Positions 28,640 to 39,444 of a DNA stretch of 64,000 nucleotides are shown here, in pieces. Position 1 is the stretch's first letter. Every line of letters begins with the position of its first letter. Where the stretch lies: assembly GCA_902543485.1 (NCBI GenBank), contig CACBYP010000003.1, positions 91,549 through 155,548 of the forward strand. Reading direction: 5' to 3'. Origin of the DNA: an uncultured Pelagibacteraceae bacterium. Its GTDB lineage: Bacteria; Pseudomonadota; Alphaproteobacteria; Pelagibacterales; Pelagibacteraceae. The notes beneath the pieces are model-generated. The model ran no database searches. It saw only the letters and a list, made by a program, of their open reading frames with translations, and was not told the origin of the DNA. The position numbers were made by a program, and so were the translations under genes.

Positions 28640-29288
28640 AATGAAATTTTGATATATATTTAGGTAATTTCGATTTGACTCCTATCTTAATTGAAGCATA
28701 AGCCATGTGTGCAATATACTCTATTAAATTTGAATTTATTACTGCCTTTGTATAATTTTCACCCCAGGCAAATTGCCCATGTCCTGAAACAAGTAATCCA
28801 GGACAGTTACTCATGTTAATTTTATCATCTGCTATTTTTTCACAAATAAGTTTTCCTGTAAAAAACTCATATTTTTTCATCTGTGCTCTGCTCAGATATT
28901 TGACTACAGGAATGTCTTTTTCCCAGAAATCTGCATGGGTAGTTCCCAGTAGTGGTATTGGTCTGGCTGCTTGAGCCCAAGCAGTTGCAAATTTGGAATG
29001 GCAATGAGAAATACTTTTAATATTTTTAAATTTCTTATAAATTTCTAAATGAGTTGGTGTATCAACAGAAGGTTTTAAATTAGTTTTATTTACTTTTTTT
29101 CCTGTTGGAATGTTAATCAATGGACAACTACCTTTGTTTAATTTCTTAACATTAACTCCACTGGGTTTTATAAAGAAATGATTTTCATTTACTCTAATAC
29201 TAACATTTCCAAATGAATGTTCACTTAATCCAAATTCTGTAAGTTTAATGTTTTGACTAATACAAATTTTTTCTAGTTTTTCGTACAT
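28596..29288 (-). CDS. L-ribulose-5-phosphate 4-epimerase (AraD-like, class II aldolase/adducin family)
   Basis: SVDTPTHLEIYKKFKNIKSISHCHSKFATAWAQAARPIPLLGTTHADFWEKDIPV closely matches the AraD/UlaF/SgbE pattern. Confidence 0.87.
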   Translation of the reverse strand: MYEKLEKICISQNIKLTEFGLSEHSFGNVSIRVNENHFFIKPSGVNVKKLNKGSCPLINIPTGKKVNKTNLKPSVDTPTHLEIYKKFKNIKSISHCHSKFATAWAQAARPIPLLGTTHADFWEKDIPVVKYLSRAQMKKYEFFTGKLICEKIADDKINMSNCPGLLVSGHGQFAWGENYTKAVINSNLIEYIAHMAYASIKIGVKSKLPKYISKFHFDRKHSKKKYYGQN

Positions 29289-29432
29289 TATTAAATTATT
29301 AACAAATAATAAAAGATTTAGTAATTAAAAATTTAAATTTTTATTAGAAACTACGTGAAAAAAAATTTATCTAATTTTCTTATATTAATATTCATATTTA
29401 TATAAGTATTGTGATTTGCACTTTATTGTTAT

Positions 29433-31094
29433 TTATAATGTCTCTTTATCAGATGTTTGTATAAACAAATAATTATTTTTAAACTCGATTATATAATTTT
29501 TTTTAACTTTATATAAACAAGGTTGTTTAAAATCTCCGCATTTCCAATTAGTGCTAAGAAACAATTCAATTTCATCTGTTTTTAAAAGACTTTTAATTTT
29601 TGAATAATCATAGGTTTTGTTGATAGGATTTATCAAATTATTCAAAGTAAATTTATTAAAATTTTTTACAATCAACGAAGCGCCAAAAATTATTACTAAG
29701 ACTGGAAAAATATTGAAGTGAACTTTTTTTAATATTGATTGTTCATATATAATCAAGGATAAAAATAAGCATGGGAAAAAAATTAAGACCCCCCATCCAA
29801 ATCTTATTTCTGGGGCCTGAAACCATATTATGAAATTAATTAAATAAAGAATAATAAAACTATAATAAAAATTCGGGAGCTCATATTTTTTTTTTTTTAA
29901 AAAATTTTTAATATAAATAAAAAAAGAACAGATTAATGAAAAAATAAAAATAGTAAAACTGATTAATAAAAACGCGTCTGAAATAAAATAACTTTTAATC
30001 CATGGAATTATCCAATCAAAACTATTAAGAGTATAGTCAAAATTAAGATATTTATCTCTTAATGGCGTATCCCTAGCAAAACTTTTTGTCTGATTTAAAT
30101 AAAAATCTACCTGATTTTTAGACAAAGACCAGCTACTATTAAAACATGTAAATTTAAATGGAAATATTAAACAAGAACTTAAAATGAAATTTCGTATCAT
30201 CCATATAACTACCAAGACAGATCCTAAAAAAGACACTAAATTAAAAATTTTAATCTTTTTGTAATATTTTGCAAAAATTATAATTAAAAATAAAAAGGAT
30301 CCAATATATGTTAACTTGATAAGTATGCAAATTACTGTGCAAACTATTAGTAAATAATATGAATTTGACTCTTTTTTTTCTAAAAAATTTAAAAAAAGAT
30401 AGCCTGCTGCTATAAAAAAAATCATCCCAATTGTATCAACCTCGGGATTACCTAAATGGTTAAATATAATTCCATTATTAAAAGGATGTAAGTAACTAAA
30501 AATAAACAAGAAACATGTTGAAAAAAATAACGTAAAATAACTTATGCTAAATTTATTTTTATTTTCAAACAATTCATTAAAAATAAATGCAAAAGGTATA
30601 AAATTTACTACGTATAGAAAATTAAATTTTTTGTAGTCTAGACTGAATAGAGATAAGAATATATGCCAAACAGAATTTAATGCATAATGCCAATCTAATA
30701 TAGCTAAACCGAAAGTGACTTTATAATTATGTATCCAATTAATTGTTTGCAAATGATAAATTGGAGAGTCTACATTATTTCCATTCCAATACGAAAAAAA
30801 TGAAAATAAAAATAAAAAAAATGCTAATCCTAAAAATTTAATTTGTATTTTTTTTTTGAAATTTCCTAAAATAAAAAAGAAAATTCCAATTAAATAAAAT
30901 ATAATTTTTATTTTTTCTACAGGAAGAAAAAAGTTAATAATAATAATTAAAAGTATTAAAAAAAAAATGCCATATAAAAAATCAAAGTTTTTTATATATT
31001 GGTTTTTTGGTGGAAAAAATAATATTTTGAAAAAAAAGGAGTATCCTAAAATAATAAATGATATAAATATATTTCCTATAAAAGATATTATCAT
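29433..31094 (-). CDS. Large polytopic membrane protein (family copy B)
   Basis: Many TMs; NNVDSPIYHLQTINWIHNYKV motif; CLIFPFKFTCF motif parallel to CVFYPLEITCI in copy A. Confidence 0.6.
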   Translation of the reverse strand: MIISFIGNIFISFIILGYSFFFKILFFPPKNQYIKNFDFLYGIFFLILLIIIINFFLPVEKIKIIFYLIGIFFFILGNFKKKIQIKFLGLAFFLFLFSFFSYWNGNNVDSPIYHLQTINWIHNYKVTFGLAILDWHYALNSVWHIFLSLFSLDYKKFNFLYVVNFIPFAFIFNELFENKNKFSISYFTLFFSTCFLFIFSYLHPFNNGIIFNHLGNPEVDTIGMIFFIAAGYLFLNFLEKKESNSYYLLIVCTVICILIKLTYIGSFLFLIIIFAKYYKKIKIFNLVSFLGSVLVVIWMIRNFILSSCLIFPFKFTCFNSSWSLSKNQVDFYLNQTKSFARDTPLRDKYLNFDYTLNSFDWIIPWIKSYFISDAFLLISFTIFIFSLICSFFIYIKNFLKKKKYELPNFYYSFIILYLINFIIWFQAPEIRFGWGVLIFFPCLFLSLIIYEQSILKKVHFNIFPVLVIIFGASLIVKNFNKFTLNNLINPINKTYDYSKIKSLLKTDEIELFLSTNWKCGDFKQPCLYKVKKNYIIEFKNNYLFIQTSDKETL

Positions 31095-31096
31095 TA

Positions 31097-32278
31097 TTAA
31101 TTCATTCTTATAGCATCTCCGTTTATAATTTTAATTCCCTTCTCGGATTTATCGTCAACCCAACACTTGATTTTTTCTCTTGAATCAAGATATTTTATAA
31201 AAAAACCCTTTTCTACTTTTATTTTAAAATTAGCTGATATTGCATTTTTTGGTCCACAATAAGAATTATCTACATATTGAATATTTATTGGATTTATAAA
31301 AATTATCCAAGAAATCAAATTTCCTAAACAAATTAAATAAAATGCAGTTTTATTATTTAAGTTAAATATTAAGAAAAGAACTATTATTAAAAAAAGTTGA
31401 AGATAAGAAAATTCTGCAGGTATCCATAAAAAAATGAGCAAATTACCAAAACATAAAACTAACAATACATTTAAATTTGAAAATAACTTAATTTTGTTCA
31501 GATTTTTAAAAAAGAAAAAAAATATGAAAAATGCACTTACATAACCTAAAGTAATATAAATCTTGTAAGAAAATCTCGCAAGTAATCCAAATATTCCCTG
31601 ATCAATTGGCCTAGCAGCAGTTAGCCATGATAAACCGAAACTGTTATCAAACCAAATAGGAAGATAAAATAAACCTCCAAAAATGAAGGAGCAGATAAAT
31701 AGATTTATTCTTCGTGGCAAAGATATGTCATCTTTAAAATGATAAAAAAGAATAACAAATAATACAAATAATACATAATTTATTCTTGTGCCTATTGCAA
31801 AAGCAAACATAACTACTGCTATTTCAAATAATTTTTTACTTAAAAAAAATACTCCGCACGAAAAAAAAAAGAAAGCCCAAGAATAATCAATAGGTTCTAA
31901 ATTATCAAAAAATATTATTGGACTTGTTAAACAAAAGAATAAAAAAAAAATAATTTTGCTCAAAGATTTATCTTTACTAAATGTTAAGAAGAAAAAAATT
32001 AAACCTAATAATAAAAATAGGTAGGTTGCAAGATTCGCAGCAAAACTTCCAAAATAATATGACAAAAAACCTATGCCCAACTCTGCAACAGGATTCCCAG
32101 TGAATCTAGATGAAACAAAACGACCACCATTTAGTAGAGAATCAAATACATGAAGCATTGGTATTGTATCTTCATCAGATCCATATCCTCCAATAAAACA
32201 TAAAAAAAAACCTAGAAAAATTATTATAAAAAAAATAAAAAAAATTAAATTATTTTCATTTCTCTTTAATAATTCCAT
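31097..32278 (-). CDS. Polytopic membrane protein, possible GT-C-type glycosyltransferase
   Basis: ~10 TM segments; polar GGYGSDEDTIPMLHVFDSLLNGGRFVSSRFTGNP first loop. Confidence 0.45.
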   Translation of the reverse strand: MELLKRNENNLIFFIFFIIIFLGFFLCFIGGYGSDEDTIPMLHVFDSLLNGGRFVSSRFTGNPVAELGIGFLSYYFGSFAANLATYLFLLLGLIFFFLTFSKDKSLSKIIFFLFFCLTSPIIFFDNLEPIDYSWAFFFFSCGVFFLSKKLFEIAVVMFAFAIGTRINYVLFVLFVILFYHFKDDISLPRRINLFICSFIFGGLFYLPIWFDNSFGLSWLTAARPIDQGIFGLLARFSYKIYITLGYVSAFFIFFFFFKNLNKIKLFSNLNVLLVLCFGNLLIFLWIPAEFSYLQLFLIIVLFLIFNLNNKTAFYLICLGNLISWIIFINPINIQYVDNSYCGPKNAISANFKIKVEKGFFIKYLDSREKIKCWVDDKSEKGIKIINGDAIRMN

Positions 32279-32282
32279 ATTT

Positions 32283-33230
32283 TCAATTTCTAATTTTTTT
32301 ATAATTTTTATTTAAATCTTTATAAGTTTCGATAATTGCATTTTTTAGATCTGATTTATATTTCCATCCATACTTTAAAGCTAATTTTGTATTCAAAACT
32401 TTACTTTTCATACCATCCAACTTTTTGTTATTATCAAACTTTATTTCTAATTTTATATTTAAAATATTTAGAATATATTTAACGTATTGCTTAATAGATT
32501 TTTCATTTGAAGTTCCTATATTTATTAAATTATGTTTTACTTTTTTATTCATAAAGTATATTACAGCGTCAGCTAAATCATCAACGTAGATGACTTCTCT
32601 TTTAGCTTTCCCAGTTCCCCAAAGTTTTATTGATTTTTTATTTCTTAATTTTGCCAAATAAATTTTTTTTAATATAGCTGGTATAAAATGTGAATTTTGC
32701 AGATTATAATTATCCCCTGGTCCAAATGTATTGGTTGGCATTAAACATATATAATTTGTATTATGCTGGATATTGTAACTTTCGCATAACTTAATACCGG
32801 CTATTTTCGCTATAGCATATGGCTCATTTGTTGGTTCAAGTGGACCGGTTAAAAGGTATTCTTCTTTTATTGGTCTTTTACAATTTAAAGGATAAACACA
32901 ACTTGATCCCAAAAAAATAATATTTTTAATTCCGTTTTTAAAACTACCATTAATAAGATTGTTTTGAATTTCTAAATTTTCTCTTATGAAGTCTGCTCTA
33001 TAAATATTGTTTGCTTTGATACCTCCCACTTTAGCGGCAGCTATAATTACTATTTTTGGCTTTTTAATTTTTAAAAAATTATAGACATCATGTTGTTTTA
33101 ATAAGTTAAGTTTTTTTTTACTAACAATAATAATGTTTTTATAACCTCTTTTAGTAAGCATTTTTAAAATTGCTGTACCTACTAAACCATTGTGCCCAGC
33201 TAAAAAAATTTTATCTTTTTTTTTTATCAT
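32283..33230 (-). CDS. fcl: GDP-L-fucose synthase
   Basis: [82 protein letters not shown]. Confidence 0.95.
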   Translation of the reverse strand: MIKKKDKIFLAGHNGLVGTAILKMLTKRGYKNIIIVSKKKLNLLKQHDVYNFLKIKKPKIVIIAAAKVGGIKANNIYRADFIRENLEIQNNLINGSFKNGIKNIIFLGSSCVYPLNCKRPIKEEYLLTGPLEPTNEPYAIAKIAGIKLCESYNIQHNTNYICLMPTNTFGPGDNYNLQNSHFIPAILKKIYLAKLRNKKSIKLWGTGKAKREVIYVDDLADAVIYFMNKKVKHNLINIGTSNEKSIKQYVKYILNILNIKLEIKFDNNKKLDGMKSKVLNTKLALKYGWKYKSDLKNAIIETYKDLNKNYKKIRN

Positions 33231-34257
33231 TCCCTTTAAGCATATCTAGATCCATCTCTACCATTTCGTGAACTAATTTATTTATGTCAATTTTTGGTTT
33301 CCAATTAAGAATTTTTCTCGCTTTTTTTGAGTTACCTAAAAGCGTATCAACTTCAGCTGGCCTAAAGTACTTTTTATTGCACTCAATAATGACATCTCCA
33401 TTTGAATTGTATACTTTTTGATTTATTCCTTTTCCAGTCCATCTAATTTTCATATTTAATTTTTTACAAGTAAGTTTTATAAAATCTTTAACACTATATT
33501 GTTTTCCAGTAGCAATTACGTAATCATCGGGGTTTTTTTGTTGCATAATTTTCCACTGGGCTTCAACAAAATCTTTAGCATGACCCCAATCTCTTTTTGC
33601 ATCTAAATTCCCTAGTATTAATTTCTTTTGCAACCCTAATTTAATTCTACACAACCCTAAAGTAATTTTTCTAGTTACAAAAGTTTCTCCACGCACTGGA
33701 CTTTCATGATTAAACAAGATGCCATTGCATGCGTATATACCATATGCCTCTCTATAATTTTTAGTTATCCAATGTGCAAAAACTTTTGAAACTGCATATG
33801 GACTTCTTGGATAAAAAGGAGTTTTTTCAGATTGAGGTATTTCAACTACTTTACCAAACATCTCAGAAGTACCAGCTTGATAAAACTTTGTTTTATTCTC
33901 TAAATTCAAAAACTTTATGCATTCTAGTATTCTTAGGGCACCTAAAGCATCAACATTTGCTGTATATTCTGGTAATTGAAAAGATACTGCAACATGTGAT
34001 TGCGCAGCAAGATTATATATTTCATCTGGCTTAATTTTATTAATAATTTTTTGTATAGACAGTGAGTCAGTTAAGTCTCCGTAATGAACAAAAAAGTTTT
34101 TAATTTTTTTATTTTCATACAAATGATCTATTCGATCTGTGTTAATTGAAGAAGATTTTCTTTTTACACCATGAACAATATAATTTTTCTTAATTAAAAA
34201 TTCAGCTAAATATGAGCCATCCTGACCTGTAACACCAAATATGAGTGCTTTTTTCAT
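33211..34257 (-). CDS. gmd: GDP-mannose 4,6-dehydratase (paralog 2, canonical)
   Basis: [100 protein letters not shown]. Confidence 0.97.
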   Translation of the reverse strand: MKKALIFGVTGQDGSYLAEFLIKKNYIVHGVKRKSSSINTDRIDHLYENKKIKNFFVHYGDLTDSLSIQKIINKIKPDEIYNLAAQSHVAVSFQLPEYTANVDALGALRILECIKFLNLENKTKFYQAGTSEMFGKVVEIPQSEKTPFYPRSPYAVSKVFAHWITKNYREAYGIYACNGILFNHESPVRGETFVTRKITLGLCRIKLGLQKKLILGNLDAKRDWGHAKDFVEAQWKIMQQKNPDDYVIATGKQYSVKDFIKLTCKKLNMKIRWTGKGINQKVYNSNGDVIIECNKKYFRPAEVDTLLGNSKKARKILNWKPKIDINKLVHEMVEMDLDMLKGNDKKKR

Positions 34258-34304
34258 TATTAAATTTTTTCAAATAAAAGAGTTAATTTGTTTGCTATAA
34301 TAAT

Positions 34305-34820
34305 TTGGTGAAAACGTCAAATTTAACATATTCTGTTTGGGGGATTTTTAATATTGAAGATAAATTTTATTTAGAAAGTCTTAAAAAAAAAATGCAGAAA
34401 GAATTAAAAGGACCAAGATTTCCAATTCATTTTACTGTAAGCCCCCATTTTTTAGGCAAAGAAAATGAGATCATTAATAAATTATCATATATTTCAAAAA
34501 AAATAAAAAATTTTCATATTTATACGAATAATTATGGTTTTAAAAAAAAGTTTTTTCAATCTATTTTTGTAAAAGTGAATTTAACAAATGGCCTAAAAAA
34601 TAATAAAGCTGTTATTGATAATTATCTAAATATAAAAAAAAAATATTTTTTTCCGCACATTAGTTTATTTTACGGAAACTTAAAAAAAGAACAAAAAAAA
34701 AATTATATAAAGAATTTTAAAAATTTTAAAAAAAAAATAAAAGTCAGAATGTTATGTCTTGTCGAAAATGATGAAAAAAATTTAAAATGGAAGATTATTA
34801 AAAAATTTAAAATAAAATAA
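34305..34820 (+). CDS. 2H phosphoesterase-like protein (second copy)
   Basis: FPIHFTVSPHFLG and FFPHISLFYGN (HxT/HxS pair). Confidence 0.6.
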   Translation: MVKTSNLTYSVWGIFNIEDKFYLESLKKKMQKELKGPRFPIHFTVSPHFLGKENEIINKLSYISKKIKNFHIYTNNYGFKKKFFQSIFVKVNLTNGLKNNKAVIDNYLNIKKKYFFPHISLFYGNLKKEQKKNYIKNFKNFKKKIKVRMLCLVENDEKNLKWKIIKKFKIK

Positions 34821-34825
34821 CAATT

Positions 34826-36862
34826 ATGCAGTCCTCTACATTGAATATTTTTAAAAATGAAAGTGTCGATTTTTCATTTAAATTTAATATTTATTTTTTT
34901 TTGATATTAATAAATTTTTTAACTTATTCAATTTATGCTGTATTATCGAAGTATAACATATTATTTATAGAAATTTTTATTAATCTTAACTTTCTAGCTT
35001 TTTTTTATTTATATAAAAAAAGCATAAATTCTTACATATTGATAAATTTAGTACTTAAAAGAAAAGAAATATTTTTTTTCTTATTTTTATTGTTTTTTTT
35101 AATTTTAATTAGTTTTTCAGAACTAAAACTACCATTATTTATTGATGAACTGGCATATACAAGAAGAGCCATACGAACTGCATATTTTTCATCATTTTTA
35201 ATCAGCAGCATTTTTGATTATGAGATCCTAAAATCGGTTCCCTTAAAATTTATAATACAAATTGTTAGTATAATTCAAATTATTTTTATTATATGTATTT
35301 TTTATTTAATTAAAAACAAAAGTAACTTAGTTACATTATTTGTTATTTTATTTATTAATTTTATATTTAGATTAATTTTAAAAGATGGAATTCATCATCC
35401 ACCATTAAATCATTTTTTTTCTAGCGCATTCATTTCTTTCTTTGGTTTAAGCCATATATCAATAAGAATGGCTTACTTGATACCTTTTTGGTTTTTTTTA
35501 ATTTCAATTTATACTTTAGCTAAAGAAACTCTAGGCAATAAAATTACTGCTAGTTTTTTATTAAGTCTATCAACTTTTCCATTACTTATTATATCAAGCG
35601 TATCTCCTGATCATTCTATCTGGTCATGCTTATTATTTACATATTTATTAATTTATCTGTCTACAAAAAAAAATATTGATTATAGGTTCTGTGTATTGTT
35701 AATTTCTGTTGGTATTTTATTTAGAATATCAATTTTTTCGTCTTTTTTACTTATTGGTTTGTGTTTAATAAATGATTTGATTAATAAAAAATTTTTAATA
35801 AAACAAAAATTAAAATTCTTAATTTTTGAACAAAAAATACCTTTAATTACATTTGTCTTTTTACCTCTTTTAATAATTAGTTTGCTAGGAACTCCAGCTT
35901 ACGAGGGTGTAGAAAATGTAAATGCAATTCAATATTTTTATCAAGCAATTAAATCTAAAGTGATAATTAACTCTTTAATTAAACAAATACCATTCTGGTA
36001 CTACATCTTTATTATAATAGTGCTTATATCACCATATAAAATTCCAATCTTAATATTTTTTATATTCAATCTTTTAATATATTTCTCAGTAGACCCAGAC
36101 CTTTGGGGGCAATCAAAATATGTTTTGGAATACGGGGTTCCATTTATTGTACTTGGGCATTTTTTATTAAATAAATATTTAATATCAAAAAAATTAATTA
36201 TGATTATTTATTTGATAAATTTATCGATATTTTTTTCTAATATTTATGAAATAGCTAATTTTCCTAAATCAAATATATCATCTGATTTAATATATAAGAA
36301 AGGTTTGTTTTCATTCAATAAGGATAGAGATAAGAAAACAAAGTATATACTTAAAATACCATATAAGTATGACGATGCTTTTGATTACGTTTCAAAAAAG
36401 GATGCAAAAAAAAATACTTTATTTTTAGGCACAACTTATGGTTTTTTACCTTATATCATAGAAGATTATAATTATTTAGAAATAATTGAAACTATTAAAC
36501 TTCGAAATGATTTTGACAGTATTTTAAATAGTGAGTATTCGCTGTCAAATAAAATTAAAGTAATTGATGATAAATTAAATTTTAGAGACAAAATTAAAAA
36601 TTATTTAAACATGATGAGAAAGAAAAGTATCTTAAAGAGGGAGAAAAGTTTTAAAAATTTAAAAGATAGCAAAGATAATGAGAGTGAAATTTTTACCAAA
36701 GTTAGTGATATTAAAAATCTAAAGTATATAATTTTAGCAAATTATGGAAATAGAGAAAATATTATTAAAACATTAACTTCAAATAATTGGATAATAGAAA
36801 AAAAATTTATAGAAACAAACTACAGATCAACATTATTATTATTTAAAAAACTAAGTAATTAA
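34826..36862 (+). CDS. Polytopic membrane glycosyltransferase-like protein (PMT/ArnT-like GT-C fold)
   Basis: Early LFIDELAYTRRA acidic loop motif followed by many TMs and a soluble C-terminal tail. Confidence 0.5.
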   Translation: MQSSTLNIFKNESVDFSFKFNIYFFLILINFLTYSIYAVLSKYNILFIEIFINLNFLAFFYLYKKSINSYILINLVLKRKEIFFFLFLLFFLILISFSELKLPLFIDELAYTRRAIRTAYFSSFLISSIFDYEILKSVPLKFIIQIVSIIQIIFIICIFYLIKNKSNLVTLFVILFINFIFRLILKDGIHHPPLNHFFSSAFISFFGLSHISIRMAYLIPFWFFLISIYTLAKETLGNKITASFLLSLSTFPLLIISSVSPDHSIWSCLLFTYLLIYLSTKKNIDYRFCVLLISVGILFRISIFSSFLLIGLCLINDLINKKFLIKQKLKFLIFEQKIPLITFVFLPLLIISLLGTPAYEGVENVNAIQYFYQAIKSKVIINSLIKQIPFWYYIFIIIVLISPYKIPILIFFIFNLLIYFSVDPDLWGQSKYVLEYGVPFIVLGHFLLNKYLISKKLIMIIYLINLSIFFSNIYEIANFPKSNISSDLIYKKGLFSFNKDRDKKTKYILKIPYKYDDAFDYVSKKDAKKNTLFLGTTYGFLPYIIEDYNYLEIIETIKLRNDFDSILNSEYSLSNKIKVIDDKLNFRDKIKNYLNMMRKKSILKREKSFKNLKDSKDNESEIFTKVSDIKNLKYIILANYGNRENIIKTLTSNNWIIEKKFIETNYRSTLLLFKKLSN

Positions 36863-37957
36863 AAATTTAAAAATATTAATTTTTGAAAAGGTTGGATGAA
36901 GTGACCAAGTTACAAAGAAAAATAAATAAACGAAAAATTTTGAACTATTTATTTTAGAGTCTTTAAAATTATATAAGTAAACAAAAATTAAAATTAATAA
37001 TGGATAAACCAAATTAATTAATCTAATTAAATTCTTTCCTGTTATATTTGGACCACCCACATAGGCGATGGAAAATGTAAAAAAAGTAATTAAAACAATA
37101 AATACATAAATTTCTGATTTTAGCTTTATGCCTTTAAATTTGTCATATTCAAAATAAACATAAACTAATAACGGTAACAAGATTATTAGAGGAAATATAT
37201 TATAAATTAAAAAATCAATTATAGAATAATTAAAATTGAAAATCGCAAACCTTTCATTAAATGAATATGTTTCATTATAATCAGTAACATAATCAGCAAA
37301 GTAAGAGTTTAATAAAAAAGTAAATAAAAACATTAATGAAAATAAAAACAAATCATTTATTTTGAATTTTGACTGTGATTTATAAATAAGCTTAGTGATC
37401 ACTATACCTATAAAGATGAAGATAGAATTTTGTCTTGTAATTAGTGTGAACAAAAAACCAGAATATAAAGCTAATTTATTACTTTTTAAAATTCCAAAAA
37501 TTATTAAAAGTATACCAAAAATAAATATCAAATCATTTATCATTGTAGGACACGCAATAAAATACCGAAAAAGATATGGATTAAAAATTAAAAATGACAT
37601 TAAAAAAAAAATTTGAAAATCATTTAACTTGAAACTTTTAATAATTTTTAAAAATATAATTAAAGATAAAATAGAAAAAATAATAATAAAAACTCTAAAC
37701 AAGAAATATAAATCTAGATTGAACAACTTGCTTATTAATCCAATTGAGGCTGGAATAATAAAACGCCAAACTTTGTGATACTGTAAAGTTTCGTTTGATA
37801 ACTCAGGGAAATTTTGTGCAATTAAAAAATAGTCTGTGCCATCCCTTGCTCCATAAATAATACTTTGATCGTATGTAAGTAAATTATTTGAAAAGAAAAT
37901 AAATATAAATGAAATGATTAAATAAATATTTAAATTTGATAATGAGTAAATTTTCAT
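36851..37957 (-). CDS. Polytopic membrane protein of the polysaccharide locus
   Basis: ~10 TM segments; GARDGTDYFLIAQNFPELS first loop. Confidence 0.4.
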   Translation of the reverse strand: MKIYSLSNLNIYLIISFIFIFFSNNLLTYDQSIIYGARDGTDYFLIAQNFPELSNETLQYHKVWRFIIPASIGLISKLFNLDLYFLFRVFIIIFSILSLIIFLKIIKSFKLNDFQIFFLMSFLIFNPYLFRYFIACPTMINDLIFIFGILLIIFGILKSNKLALYSGFLFTLITRQNSIFIFIGIVITKLIYKSQSKFKINDLFLFSLMFLFTFLLNSYFADYVTDYNETYSFNERFAIFNFNYSIIDFLIYNIFPLIILLPLLVYVYFEYDKFKGIKLKSEIYVFIVLITFFTFSIAYVGGPNITGKNLIRLINLVYPLLILIFVYLYNFKDSKINSSKFFVYLFFFVTWSLHPTFSKINIFKFLIT

Positions 37958-37959
37958 AT

Positions 37960-39444
37960 TTATTTATTAAGCTTATTTACTACTAAATTTATAAAATAAA
38001 ATAGTCCTATAGTTAGGAAAATAGCTCCAAACAATAGATAAGTTTGATGAGGCAAATAACCAAAATGTATCAATCTGTATGCAATTATATTTCCTATTAA
38101 ACATGAAAAAATTAAATTTTGATTTGATAATCTAAAAGCAAGGTATTCTATACAGGAAGCTATTAAACTTATTATGGATAAACTGAAAAATAAAAAATAT
38201 AATGATCCACTATAAAAAAGATAAGCTATTATACCAGGTAATGTATTTCCTTTAACATTTTCATACAATTGATCCTTATAATTAATTGTTTCGAGATTAA
38301 ATTCTAATTCGTAAAATGTAGGGTTTTTTTTATGATGTCTCTCTTTTAATGATTTCAAAATTAATTTATATCCTAAAAAATCTTCTTTTGAATTTACAGC
38401 CATAACACCATCTATCCCTACCCACCTATTAATTAGTAAATATAAAATTTCCGAATTATGTTGAGAAAAAGTTGCATATTTTTTATCAACGATTTGATCT
38501 TTTTTTTCTATAACATCTTTTTTAACAGTAATCTCTATAGATTTACCCACATAAAAGAAATTTGCTCTAATATAATTAACAGACGTAATAGAAATATAAA
38601 AAAAGATAAAGATAAATATCAAGGATTTTATATAAAAAAATACATTTTGTTTTAAGTTTAATTTTTTTGAAAATTTATAAATACCATAAATTAATGCAAA
38701 AGCATTGAAAATCATACCTCTGCTTAGCATTGAAATTGAACTAAAAAAAGTTTCTAAGTAAATTATTATAGAACTTAATAAAAAAAATTTTTTTAAAAAT
38801 TTCGCTTCAAAATAAATAATTAAAGTTGATATACTTGCTAAACCAAATAACAGTAACCATTTAATTGTGCCACTTAGAAAAAAATTAATATCATAAATTG
38901 GAATTAAACCTTTTTGATAAATCTTAAAATAAAAATTGATAACACTTATTAATATAAAAAATATAAGAAATATTGACCATATCAAGTATCGTTGCTTAAG
39001 AAAGAATTGACTTTCATTTTTTGTGTTTAAAAAAATTTTCTTTGGATATTTAAAAATAAATTTCTCTCTCAGGAAACTTGAAAAAATTAATGATAAAGCT
39101 CCTATCTGTGAGATTAAAAGAACATCGTCAAAAGAGTTATTAGTATAATTAAATTCTCCTATTCCCTCTCTAAATACTCCATCTGTAAAAGAAATAGTAC
39201 ACGTAAATTTGAACCAAAAACCCAACCATAATAAAACACCAAAAAAAGTTTCAAAAAAAATAGAATTTTTTCTGAGTGAAAAAATAATTAAAAAGTTATA
39301 AATTAAAGTAAAACTCAAATATATAAACTTGTTTCCAGTATAATTGATAATCCCATTTATAAATAAGAAAAATATTATTAAAAATGAAACAATTTTGATT
39401 GATAAAAAAATTTTTTTTTTCTTTCCTACAAAGAGATGGGACAT
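37960..39444 (-). CDS. Oligosaccharide repeat-unit polymerase-like (Wzy) membrane protein
   Basis: Polytopic; SMLSRGMIFNAFALIYG and RWVGIDGVMAV... loop typical of OafB/Wzy-type proteins. Confidence 0.5.
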   Translation of the reverse strand: MSHLFVGKKKKIFLSIKIVSFLIIFFLFINGIINYTGNKFIYLSFTLIYNFLIIFSLRKNSIFFETFFGVLLWLGFWFKFTCTISFTDGVFREGIGEFNYTNNSFDDVLLISQIGALSLIFSSFLREKFIFKYPKKIFLNTKNESQFFLKQRYLIWSIFLIFFILISVINFYFKIYQKGLIPIYDINFFLSGTIKWLLLFGLASISTLIIYFEAKFLKKFFLLSSIIIYLETFFSSISMLSRGMIFNAFALIYGIYKFSKKLNLKQNVFFYIKSLIFIFIFFYISITSVNYIRANFFYVGKSIEITVKKDVIEKKDQIVDKKYATFSQHNSEILYLLINRWVGIDGVMAVNSKEDFLGYKLILKSLKERHHKKNPTFYELEFNLETINYKDQLYENVKGNTLPGIIAYLFYSGSLYFLFFSLSIISLIASCIEYLAFRLSNQNLIFSCLIGNIIAYRLIHFGYLPHQTYLLFGAIFLTIGLFYFINLVVNKLNK

